Source: Aedes albopictus (Eukaryota; Arthropoda; Insecta; Diptera; Culicidae). Taken from it: a stretch of 64,000 bases of DNA. The position numbers and the translations under genes are program-made. Positions 21,835 through 31,179 of this stretch are shown here, piece by piece. How positions within the stretch are numbered: position 1 is the stretch's first letter; every line of letters starts with the position of its first letter. The notes under the pieces were generated by a model. It saw only the letters and a program-made list of their open reading frames with translations. It made no database searches and was not told the origin of the DNA. Where the stretch lies: contig NC_085136.1 of assembly GCF_035046485.1 (NCBI RefSeq), positions 81,175,734 to 81,239,733 on the forward strand. The letters run 5' to 3'.

Positions 21835-24640
21835 ATGCTAAGATGAAGCATGAGGTTTGGAGATGGTGTAAACATTAGCTGCTGCATGAAAATCAAATTG
21901 CGTGTGGCAATAAAGGTGCATGATGTCACCGTGGTGTATAGGATCCCTAGATAACACTGAGATCATTGGGATGGTGCATGGAATGCTGATATGGAGCTTG
22001 GCATTCAAAGATGGTGCATGATGTCGGTATGATACATTGGAGTTAACATGATACATGAAATGCTATTTTGATGTACGAAATTTCATATAATAATAATAAT
22101 GGTGCAATAAATATCTAGATGATATAGTGATCGCCACGATTACGCTTGAAAAGCTTTAGTAGTGCATGAATTTTAACGATGGTGCATGATTTCACAATTA
22201 GACACATATTTTATTCAAAGATGGTGCGTGAGATAGTGCCTAGATGATTTTGTTAACATCATTATGGTGCATGGAATGCAAAGAAGTTGCATGATGTCAG
22301 TATGGTGCATTAGCTTCACCATGATTCTGTTATACTCAACATGTTTCATATTAAGGTACATTTGCAATTCGTTCAATGGCGCAGGAAACTCAATGTGGCA
22401 AAGAAACCAACATGGTCCAGGTACGTGGAATGCTATTTCGTATGCGAAATGCCAAAATGGTGCATCAAATTCAAATGTAAACCACATCATAATGGTGCAT
22501 AAAATGTCAAAATAATATAGGGAATTAAAAAATGGAGCATGGAAAGCTTTGTAGAAGGCGCATGATGCTAGTGTGCTGCATTAGTTGTCACCGTTATTCA
22601 AAGATTATCAACATGTGTAATGGTTAGGTGCGCGAATTACAAAAATGGTGCATAGAATACAAAATAGAAGTATTTTATGTGGTGCTCATAACATAATGGT
22701 GCATCAGTTGCCTAGATGATATAACAAACGCTGAAATGGTGCTTGGAAAGCTTTGATGGTGCATGAAATTTAATGATGGTGCATATCAGTATGATACATT
22801 CGATTTCTAGTTGATTAAATGACAGTGCGCATCATGCGTGGATACCAAGATGATTCTGTGAACGCTTTGAAGAAGGTCTATGATGTTAGTGTGCTGGCTA
22901 TTTTGTATGGCTAGGTGCACGAATTGCAAAAATGGTGCTTGGAATTCAATGTGTTGCCGAAGTCATCATGGTTCACGTCGTACATGGAATACTGTTTTGG
23001 AATACGAAATACCAAAATGGTGCAAGTTATTCAAAAATGGTACTGACATCACTAACTAGTTAGTCTTTCAGGACGCGCGCCATCAATCAGCAGATACTGC
23101 ACCGTGCTCGCGTAGTATACGACGAGCGAGGTTTTTTGGCAGTGTTGTAACAACAGCATGCATCCTGAAGGGTTAAAAGATGGTGCGCGGGATCAGCATA
23201 GGTGATTCGGAGAACATCATTGTTTTGCATGGGATACTAAGAAATGTGTTTGTGGTGCATTACATAGTTGCCACCATGATTCAGTGATTTTCAGTGATTC
23301 AGTGATTAGATCGAAGGTGCAAAAATGGTGCGTAGAATGTAATGTGGTGCGGAAGTCAACATGGATCAGGTACATGGTGTACGATATGGCAAAATGGAGC
23401 TTATGAAATTCAAATGTGAAAAAAATGCTTAGATCTAGGCTTAAATGACGCGTGAGATGGTGCTTAGATGTTTCTGTGAACATCATGGTGGTGCACCATG
23501 ATTCCATAAGTAGGTGCACGAATTGCAAAAATGGTGCATGAAACTCAATATGGCACAGAAATCAACATGGCCCAGGTACATGGAATGCTATTTTGTATGC
23601 GAATTGCCAAAAGGTGCATGAGATTCAAATATGAACCACATCATAATGTTGCATAAGTTTCCTAGATGATAAAGTGAATGCCAAAATGGATGGAAAGGTT
23701 CGAAGAAGGTGCATGCTAGGTGATGCATTAGTTGTATATGTTGTTATGTTGCATGGTTAGGTGCATGAATTTACAAAAATGGTGCAAAGAAAACAGAAAA
23801 AAAAGTATTTTAAATGATGCTCACGCCATAATGATGAATTAGATACCTAGATGATATGATACACGCTGAAATGGTGCTTGAAAAGCTTTGATGGTGCATG
23901 CAATTTTATGATGGTACATATCAGAATGATGTATTAGATTACTAATTGATTAAAAGACATTGCATGAGATCATCATAATGCGCGGATACCTAGATCATTG
24001 TGCGGACATCATGATGGTGCATTGAAAGCTTTGAAAAAGGTGCATGATGTTAGTGTGCTGTATTAGCCGTCACCGTTATTCAGTGATACTCGTTATTTTG
24101 TGTGGTTAGGTGCACGACTTGCAAAAATGGTGCTAATAATTCAATGTGGTGCTGAAGTCACCATAGTTCACGTACATCGAATACAGTTTTGGTGCATGTT
24201 ATTCAAATGCGGTGCTGACATCACGAATTAGTTAAAAGATGGTGCGTGAGATTAGTCTAGATGATTCTGAGAACACCATGGTTGTGCATGGGATACTAAA
24301 AAATTGTATGTGTCAGTGGTGCATTACATAGTTGCCACCATGATTCAGTAATTCTCAACATTGCGTGGTTAGATCGAAGGTGCAAGAATTGCAAAAATGG
24401 TGCATACAATTTGTTGTGGAACTGAAGCCAGCATGGATCAGGTACATGGAATACAATTTGGTGTACGATATGCTAAAATGTAGCCTGTAAAAATGATAAT
24501 GTGAATTAAATGCTTAGATGATATATAAGATGTTCAGATGGTGCATGGAACTCAGCTGCATGATGTCTGTATACTGTATTTTTATGGAAATATAATACAG
24601 TTACTCTCAATATGGTGCATGATGTATTTTTTGTAGAAGG
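21835..24640 (+). repeat. ATGGTGCATGA degenerate satellite
   Basis: About 2.8 kb of loosely repeated phrases built on ATGGTGCATGA, TAGATGAT and GAATTGCAAAAATGGTGC. Longer blocks recur with partial identity, e.g. 'ggttaggtgcacgaattgcaaaaatgg' near 22,620, 22,912 and 23,510, suggesting a higher-order unit several hundred bases long. A small insert lies at about 23,064-23,173. No supported gene. Confidence 0.8.
23064..23173. mobile_element. Small inverted-repeat insert in the GGTGCA satellite
   Basis: About 110 bp interrupts the satellite. The ends pair imperfectly (TCTTTCAGGACGC and GCATCCTGAAGGG), and the flanks 'agtta' and 'ttaaaag' suggest a short TTA-type duplication. The interior ('gcagatactgcaccgtgctcgcg') is CG-rich and unlike the satellite. 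Confidence 0.5.
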
Positions 24641-24797
24641 GGGGGCAGGTGCCCCCCCTTGCCCCCCCCCTGTGCACGCTAGTGTACTAAGCACCGACCA
24701 AAAACGATCGAGTTTGTTCTTGCACCTCGCCCAATGCCTCATGGTCAGTTGGTTTCAATGATAAATTCATAAATTAGTTTTCATTTCATTCCTTAAT

Positions 24798-24836
24798 AGA
24801 TGAACCAGCCTAGGGCTGAACATATCTATAATAAAG
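24798..24836 (+). mobile_element. Retroposon tail split by the TA element
   Basis: 'agatgaaccagcctagggctgaa...tctataataaag' matches the tails at 56-114 and 19,219-19,288. The A-rich tail seems to resume at 28,488 ('ataataaaaataatt'), on the far side of the TA-flanked element, so that element inserted into it. Confidence 0.6.
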
Positions 24837-25150
24837 TACCGTCGATGGGGGTGACAATGAGTCTGGGGGGTGAGATTGGGTCAAACGGAGAAACATAAAA
24901 TTTGAAATAGCTCATTAACTATCGAGAATTTATATTGAAAACTTTATGTTATTTTAAAGAGGATATGTTTTTACACGTCATGATGCAGAATAAGATGTTT
25001 AGCAATAATCGTTTTTTGTTCAAATTGTAGCTAAACTTATATGATGAAACTACTAGTAAATCACTCTGGAAAAAATTCTCTTTCGCAATGTTTCACACGA
25101 GCACCTAACCATAAATTTTATTATAAGTAGTTAGCTGTAGGTATTACCTG

Positions 25151-25305
25151 CCCAGTCAACCAGTCATCGTATAAGATGTTGTATAAGATGTTAAAGTGGA
25201 GGCGATATGCGTACATTTAACATGCGCCTAAATGGAGGCATGCACGCATATGGCCTCCACTTTATCATCTTATGCAACATCTTATACGATGACTGGTTGT
25301 CTGGG
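25151..25305. mobile_element. CCCAGTCAACCAG palindromic MITE, copy 1
   Basis: A 155-bp unit whose ends, CCCAGTCAACCAG and CTGGTTGTCTGGG, pair imperfectly (G-T wobble). Internal 'atcgtataagatgtt', 'aaagtggaggc' and 'atatgcgt' blocks recur inverted. A second copy lies at 35,178-35,332. Non-coding. Confidence 0.85.
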
Positions 25306-26063
25306 TGGTTGATGCAACGAAAAAAGTGGGCTGTCAATGCACTTTTTATGTAAAAATTCAATATTTGCGACCCTGTGTCTAAATATTAAGAATGGGGGTG
25401 AGAGTGGGTCAAGCACGTTATCGAGTGCACATAACCTTAACTGAAAATTCAACTTGTTATCCAGTCCCCATTTGACGTTAAAGTGGTGCCATGTTCACCA
25501 TATCTTCATAAAAGCATTTTTTTTTTCGAAAATATGTCGAAGAAGTGTCAAGCGAGTGTGTTCATACGTTTAGTGCCTAAAATCATCTATAACGATAAAC
25601 CCATGCATTTGGACGGCTCCTCTAATCATCATCTAACGTTCAGTGTACTGCAATATCGTAGGCTCACAAAATAGACTTAATAACGTTCTTCTTCTCCACT
25701 CATTTTTGAAATTTTAAGGAAATATCGTGAAACTGCCAGACGGTAGTGGGATTCAGGAAACACAGCGGCTATAAAACCGGTAAAATAGTACAATGTCGGA
25801 AAGTGAATGAACGCCGAATTTTGGTTTGGTTAAACATTTCTTATGCAATCTTTCAATGCGTCTCTCCCTCATTGTAATCCCCTCTCCTCTCATCGACGTT
25901 GAAACTTTAAATGAGGATGATTATGGTGGCTGAAAATGGCGATTCAACATACAAACGTTATTTTATCAAATTTCAACATTTTTTCGGTTGTATTAGCCCT
26001 TTTAGGTGAATTAATCATCTTTTAAAATTACAAAAGTTTTTTTAGTCATGGTTATATTGTTTT
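25306..26063. other. AT-rich interior of the composite element
   Basis: No tandem array and no domain. The 63-codon frame at 25,483-25,674 is unsupported. One GGGGGTGAGAGTGGGTCAA motif lies at about 25,394, matching the element's subterminal motif. Confidence 0.4.
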
Positions 26064-26187
26064 TGCCTTTCTCGTACACTAAGTGTACTGGAAAGGCTAT
26101 ATGTTCACTCCAAAAATGACTTTTTGATAGAAGGTCCGGAGGGACGAGTCACATATACCAATCAACTCAGCTCGACGAATTAAGGTG

Positions 26188-26258
26188 ATGTCTGTGTGTG
26201 TGTATGTGTGTATGTGTGTATGTGTGTGCGTGTGTGTGTATGTGTGTATGTGTGTGTA
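26188..26258 (+). repeat. TGTGTGTA microsatellite
   Basis: About 70 bp of alternating TG with TATG interruptions. Confidence 0.9.
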
Positions 26259-26299
26259 CAAAAAACTCACATCACTTTTTGGTAGTAAACCTCAACCGA

Positions 26300-27770
26300 T
26301 TTTAATGACCGATGGTTCATTCGACGCGGCATATAGTCCCATTGTTTCCTATTGAAAATGGTTCGGATCGGTCCAGCCGTTCCGGATTTATGGCCATTTA
26401 GGTGTTCCGGACCGGTACCCTTGGGAGGGGCCAGACATGAAAATGCAACAAACCCATGCATGCGACACATCAAACAGCAGCATTTCCGATAACCTGATGA
26501 ACGGTTAGCAGGAAAACAGTATCAGACCATATCTGAACCGGTAGTGTTCCGGAACCGGTTCCGGGGGGTCCCGATGGAAGTGGCCAAATATAAAAGAGAA
26601 CCAAACCCATGCATGCGACACATCAAACAGCGGCATTTCCGATAACATGACGAACGGCTAGCAGGAAAACAGTATCAGACCATATCTGAACCGGTAATGT
26701 TCCGGAACCGGTTCCGGGGGTCCCGACGGAAGTGGTCAAATATAAAAGAGAACCAAACCCATGCATGCGACACATCAAACAGTGGCATTTCCGATAACCT
26801 AATGAAAGGATAGCAGGAAAACAGTATCAGACCATATCTGAACCGGTAGTGTTCCCTAACCGGTTCCGGGGGTCCCGACGGAAGTGGCCAAATATATAAG
26901 ATAACCAAACCCATGCATGCGACACATCAAACAGCAGCATTTCCGATAACCTGACGAACGGTTAGCAGAAAAACAGTATCAGACCATATCTGAACCGGTA
27001 ATGTTCCGCAACCGGTTCCGAGGGTCCCGCCGGAAGTGGCCAGATATAAAAGTGAACCAAACCCATGCATGCGACACATCAAATCACGGCTTTTCCAATA
27101 CCCTGATGGCCGGTTATTAAGGAAGTAGGCTCAGACCACATTGGAGACTGCCAGTTATATTGCGGAACCAGTTCTGGGTGACTCGTCGGAAATCGCCTTA
27201 TATAAAAGTGAAACAAACCCATGCATGCGACACATCAGAGCGCGGCTTTTTTGATAACCCAATGAAAGGTTAGCAAGAAACTAGTCTCCGACCATATCTG
27301 AACCGGTAGTGATCCGGAACCGGTTCCGGATGTCCCACTGGAAGTGTCCAAATATAATAGTGAACCAAACCCATGCATGCGACACATCAAACAGCGGCTT
27401 TTTCGATAACCTGATGAACGGTTAGCAAAAAAAAATAGTCGCAGACCAAATTTGGGACAACAGGTCCTGTCCGGGAACCGATTTTGGGTGTCTCGTCATA
27501 AGTGGTAAAATATAAAAGTGAACCGAACCTATGCATGCGACACACCAATTCGCGGTTTTTTCAATAACCTAATTGACAGTTTGTCAGCAAAAAGTCTCAG
27601 ACGCACATTTGGAAGAACCGGTAGTGTTGATGAACAGGTTACGAGGTTATCCATATACAATATTTGGGACAACCAGTAGTGCCATGGAATCGATTCCAGG
27701 TGTCCGCCGAAAATGGTCAAAGGTAAAATTGAACCAAACCCAAGCATGCGGCACTTAAAATAGTGGAATT
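26300..27770 (+). repeat. 152-bp satellite A
   Basis: The anchor AAACCCATGCATGCGAC starts at 26,450, 26,603, 26,755, 26,907, 27,059, 27,215 and 27,367, with degraded copies near 27,525 and 27,736. Spacing is 152-153 with two steps of 156-158. Each unit contains 'gacacatcaaacagcggc', 'gaaccggtagtgttccgg' and a GGTTCCGGGGGTCCC core. Identity is highest in the first five units and decays to the right. Its frames (26,267-26,914 minus) are satellite readings. Confidence 0.9.
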
Positions 27771-28147
27771 ATGAAAGTGAAGAAAACCAATGTTAGCAAT
27801 AAATCATATCGTGGCTTTTTTGATAGCCTGGTAAACGTTGGGTAAGATTAAAAGTGAAGAAATAGTCAAAGTCTTCATATATGTACAAGAGAATAAAATC
27901 GTAACCAAAGTAATCTCATCAAACCACTGAATTTCAAATTCCTGTGGTGTTAATATAAAGTAGGATGGACATATCATAATTTGATCACATCAACGCTGAA
28001 TAAAGTTTTTCCAATCTTCTTTTGCGTCTAAAATTACTGTATACAATTTGATTCATAAGGAGGTCAAATTTTACATGAATCGTATTAAGCGTATAAGTGT
28101 TCTCAGGATCGGCTTATGTCGACGTAAAGATCATGAGTACATATTCG
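27771..28147. other. No gene recognised; right interior of the satellite carrier
   Basis: AT-rich, non-tandem DNA between satellite A and the right inverted end. Confidence 0.4.
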
Positions 28148-28689
28148 ACGAGAAAGGCACTATCACCACTAGGTGGATTAATCTGGGTTTTTTTAAGTAG
28201 GTTTACTAGATATGTATGATCAATAAAATTAACTTATATTCTTAGATAGGCGATTTCGAATACTTTGACCCATTCTCACCCCCTCTAAGGGGTGAGATTG
28301 AGTCAATTTTCAATAATTTGTAGTTTAGCAAGCCATTCATATAATGTAAAACTTTCATGCTAAACTATCAATACCACATAGAAGAGTATACATACCAAAT
28401 AAAAAGTTATTCCGACTTCAATTGCATTTGTTATTTAACAAACAATCTTTGAGTATCCTTTTTTGACCCCCAACCCCAACGACGGTAATAATAAAAATAA
28501 TTTTCATTTCATGTAAAAACAACAAATTGTAAAAACAACTACCATTTTCTTTAAAATATTAAGATTGTTTAATTGTCTTTCAAATTCTATTTCCATCTAG
28601 TCCACGCCTCTTTCGGGCCCAACATGGATTTGATTTCCATCACACTTATCTTGTGACACTCATTTTCATTTATTTAGTTAACATCAAAT

Positions 28690-29420
28690 TCATGATAATA
28701 CTGAATCAACAATTTGCCGCCATAATACTCGATTTGCAGCTGCAGCTCTCCAACGTCGGTCACGCCCAACACTCGCCAGATCACGCTCCACCTGGTCCGC
28801 CCATCGTGCTCTCTGCGCTCCACGCCTTCTTGTACCAACCCGATAGTTAGCAAACACCAGCTTTGCAGGGTTGTTATCCGGCATTCTTGCAACATGCCCT
28901 GTCCACCGTATCCTTCCGGCTTTGGCCACCTTCTGGATGCTGGGTTCGCCATAAAGTGCAGCGAGCTCGTGGTTCATCCTTCTCCGCCACACACCGTTCT
29001 CCTGTACGCCGCCGAAGATCGTCCTTAGCACGCGTCGCTTGAAAACTCCGAGTGCTTGCAGGTCCTCCTCGAGCATAGTCCATGTCTCGTGTCCGTAGAG
29101 AACCACCGGTCTTATTAATGTCTTGTACATGGTACATTTGGTGCGGGGGTGAATCTTTTTTGACCGCAGGAGTCCATAGGCACGACTTCCAGTGATGATG
29201 CGCCTTCGTATTTCACGGCTCACGTTATTGTCAGCCGTTAGCAAGGAACCGAGGTAGACGAATTCTTCTATCACCTCGAAAGTATGCCCGTCTATCGTAA
29301 CATTGCTGCCAAGGCTTGTCCTGTCTCGCTCAGTACCACCTACCAGCATGTACTTTCTCTTAGCCGCATTCATCACCAGTCCGACCTTTGCTGCTTCACG
29401 TTTCAGTATCCATGTCATCC
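28690..29420 (-). pseudogene. RTE reverse transcriptase thumb and C-terminal region
   Basis: It continues the previous segment in another frame with 'LKREAAKVGLVMN', then FVYLGSLLTADN, 'TCTMYKTLIRPVVLYG', 'LGVFKRRVLRTIFGG' and the RTE hallmark tail 'GRIRWTGHVARMP' ending near 'RDRRWRAAAANRVLWRQIV'. The open frame extends upstream to 29,580 but that part is out of phase with the domain. The stop falls just before the 3' end, so the C-terminus looks complete. Confidence 0.85.
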
Positions 29421-30100
29421 GCAAAACAGACGAATTGACCGGATTTCGTGAAGATCGTACCCCGGCTGTTGAGCCCGGCTCGTCGCATAAAACCTTCCAG
29501 GGCGATGTTGAATAGTAGGCAGAAAAGTCCATCACCTTGTCGTAGTCCCCGGCGAGATTCGAATGAACTGGATAGTTCACCTGAAATCCTTACGCTGTTC
29601 TGCACACCGTCCATCGTTGCTCTTATCAGCCTGGTAAGCTTCCCGGGAAAGCTGTTCTCGTCCATGATTTTCCATAGCTCTGTGCGGTCGATACTGTCGT
29701 ATGCCGCTTTGAAGTCGATGAACAGGTGGTGCGTTGGGACCTGGTATTCACGGCATTTCTGGAGGATTTGCCGTACGGTAAAAATCTGGTCCGTTGTCGA
29801 CCGGCCGTCGATGAAACCGGCCTGGCAACTTCCCACGAACTCATTTCCTTTAGGTGAAAGACGACGGAAGATGATCTGGGATAGCACTTTGTAGGCGGCA
29901 TTCAAAGCGGTGATCGCTCGAAAGTTCTCACACATTAACTTGTCGCCTTTCTTGTGGATGGGACAGATTATCCCTTCCTTCCACTCCTCCGGTAGCTGTT
30001 CGGTTTCCCACATCTTCACTACTAACTGGTGCAGACAGATGGCCAACTTTTCCGGGCCCATCTTGATGAGTTCTGTTGCGATACCGTCCTTACCAGCCAC
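29396..30100 (-). pseudogene. RTE reverse transcriptase domain, first part
   Basis: A 234-residue open stretch contains the fingers motif with CPIHKKGDK (about 47-55), the palm aspartate in FIDFKAAYD (127-135), RQGDG (187-191) and the catalytic FADD (226-229). The sequence matches RTE-clade LINEs. It breaks right after FADDMD, where the usual linker of a dozen or so residues is missing and the frame shifts into the next stretch. The start coordinate is only the first ATG of the open frame; the family protein begins upstream with the endonuclease. Confidence 0.85.
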
Positions 30101-31150
30101 TTTGTTGTTTTTGAGCTGGTGGATGGCATCCTTACCTTCCCTCAGCGTGGGAGTTGGTTCGCTCCCGTCCTCTGCTGCACCAACATAGTCAGTTCCTCCG
30201 CTGCCTTGGTCCTCCGTGCCTACATTCTCTTCGTCATTCAGGTGCTCGTCGAAGTGCTGCTTTCACTTTTCGATCACCTCCCGTTTGTCCGTCAGGAGGC
30301 TCCCGTCCTCATCCGTGCAGGTTTCGGCTTGTGGCACGAAGCCTTTGCAGCATATGTGGAGCTTCCGGTACAACTTATGTGTTTCTTGTGAATAGCACAG
30401 CCTCAGTTCCATTTCCACACTCCGCTTCTTGCAGACGGCGCTTTTTCTCCCGGAAGACTCCCGAGACTGCTGTTTCCGCATCTGTCTGTATCGCTCCACA
30501 TTCTGCCCGGTTCCATGCTGCAGTATTACCAGCGCGTTGCATCCTTCTCCTCCAAAACAGCTCTGCACTCCTCGTCGAACCAATTGTTTCGTCGGCTCCG
30601 TTCTACGTACCCGATATGATAGTGCTCTTGGCTCTTGACGGCTGCTTTGACTATACTCTAGCAGTCCTCCAGAGGGGCCACATCGAGCGGTGGTTTGAGT
30701 TGTTCTAGATAGTAGAGGGGTAATAACGGAGAGTGTTGGGCGCATTTTAACCATCACCAGGTATTGTGCATCACTGCTCAAACACTCAGAAGCTGATAAT
30801 CTTAACCAGCCGTCGTTTATCGCGAAAATATTATGTCCCGTTTGAATTGTACACGGCGGCTGGTTATCCATGACCGCTCCCACTCGGCGGCTGCAAATAC
30901 AGTTTTAGCCAAGATGCAAACCGTGTACAAATCATACGGGCGCCGTCTGGCGCGATATGATGCTGCGCGTTTAGAACGCAGCTAGTAAAGAATCCAAGAT
31001 AAGCGCAACAAAAGTGATCAGAGTCGATGTTAGCGCCACGATGGGTCCTAATGCCGATAATGTCGGAGAAGTGCCGTCCATCAATCAGAACGTGGTTGAT
31101 TTGTGATTCCGTTTGCTGTGGTGATCTTCAGGTGTATCAATAAAGAAGGC
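30101..31150 (-). pseudogene. RTE endonuclease and linker remnant
   Basis: The catalytic C-terminal endonuclease text (HVLIDGRHFSDIIG, then RGANIDSDH) is readable near 31,030-31,110, followed by a linker toward the reverse transcriptase. Frames change repeatedly, including an open 206-codon minus frame (30,263-30,883) that covers only linker-like sequence. The first two-thirds of the endonuclease are absent. Non-functional. Confidence 0.65.
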
Positions 31151-31179
31151 TGTGCTGGAAGAAGGTGCTACAAATGGCC

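Larger units (their letters stand above)
16064..24684. mobile_element. 8.6-kb non-autonomous hAT-like element packed with satellites
   Basis: It is flanked by a perfect 8-bp duplication TACTAAGC (16,056-16,063 and 24,685-24,692). The ends match at 15 of 16 positions: CACTAGCGTGCGCAGG on the left against CACTAGCGTGCACAGG as the complement of the right end. Each is followed by a G run (about 16,092-16,099; C run 24,650-24,670). The order inside is: short GGTGCAA repeats, TTCC-type satellite, GGTGCATGA satellite, right end. No transposase or other domain is visible. Later insertions inside are a retroposon tail, a SINE, a TA MITE and a small inverted-repeat insert. The 8-bp duplication points to hAT; the family is not identified further. 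Confidence 0.85.
26064..28159. mobile_element. Element with TGCCTTTCTCGT ends carrying a 152-bp satellite
   Basis: Perfect 12-bp inverted ends TGCCTTTCTCGT (26,064-26,075) and ACGAGAAAGGCA (28,148-28,159). The left region ('aggctatatgttcactcc', 'gaaggtccggagggacgag', then a TGTGTG microsatellite at 26,188-26,258) has the look of a common Aedes dispersed repeat. The following 'caccactaggtggattaat' at 28,163 may also belong to the element, so the right edge is uncertain. It holds no gene. Confidence 0.6.
24839..28485. mobile_element. TA-flanked composite element with CCGTCG ends
   Basis: TA lies on both sides (24,837-24,838; 28,486-28,487). The ends pair as CCGTCGATGGGG and CCCCAACGACGG with one mismatch. 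Subterminal motifs of the type GGGGTGAGATTGGGTCAA recur at 24,869, 25,395 and, inverted or direct, at 28,270-28,315. No transposase is present. Inside lie a palindromic MITE (25,151-25,305) and a further element carrying a satellite (26,064-28,159). The remainder is AT-rich and uncoding. Confidence 0.7.
28672..31150 (-). mobile_element. 5'-truncated RTE-clade LINE (JAM1-like)
   Basis: Read on the minus strand it holds the end of an apurinic-type endonuclease, a reverse transcriptase and the RTE C-terminal region, in the right order but in several frames. The endonuclease end is recognisable near 31,030-31,110 (motif HVLIDGRHFSD, then an SDH-type site). The 5' part is lost where TTCC satellite begins at about 31,180. 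The short 3' end ('catttatttagttaacatcaaattc') also occurs in the small copy at 62,594-62,709. RTE elements copy themselves by target-primed reverse transcription; this copy cannot. Confidence 0.85.

Noticed and set aside
30029..30708. Plus-strand frames of 120 and 184 codons
   Set aside because: They are antisense to the RTE LINE linker and reverse transcriptase. The minus strand holds the recognisable protein.
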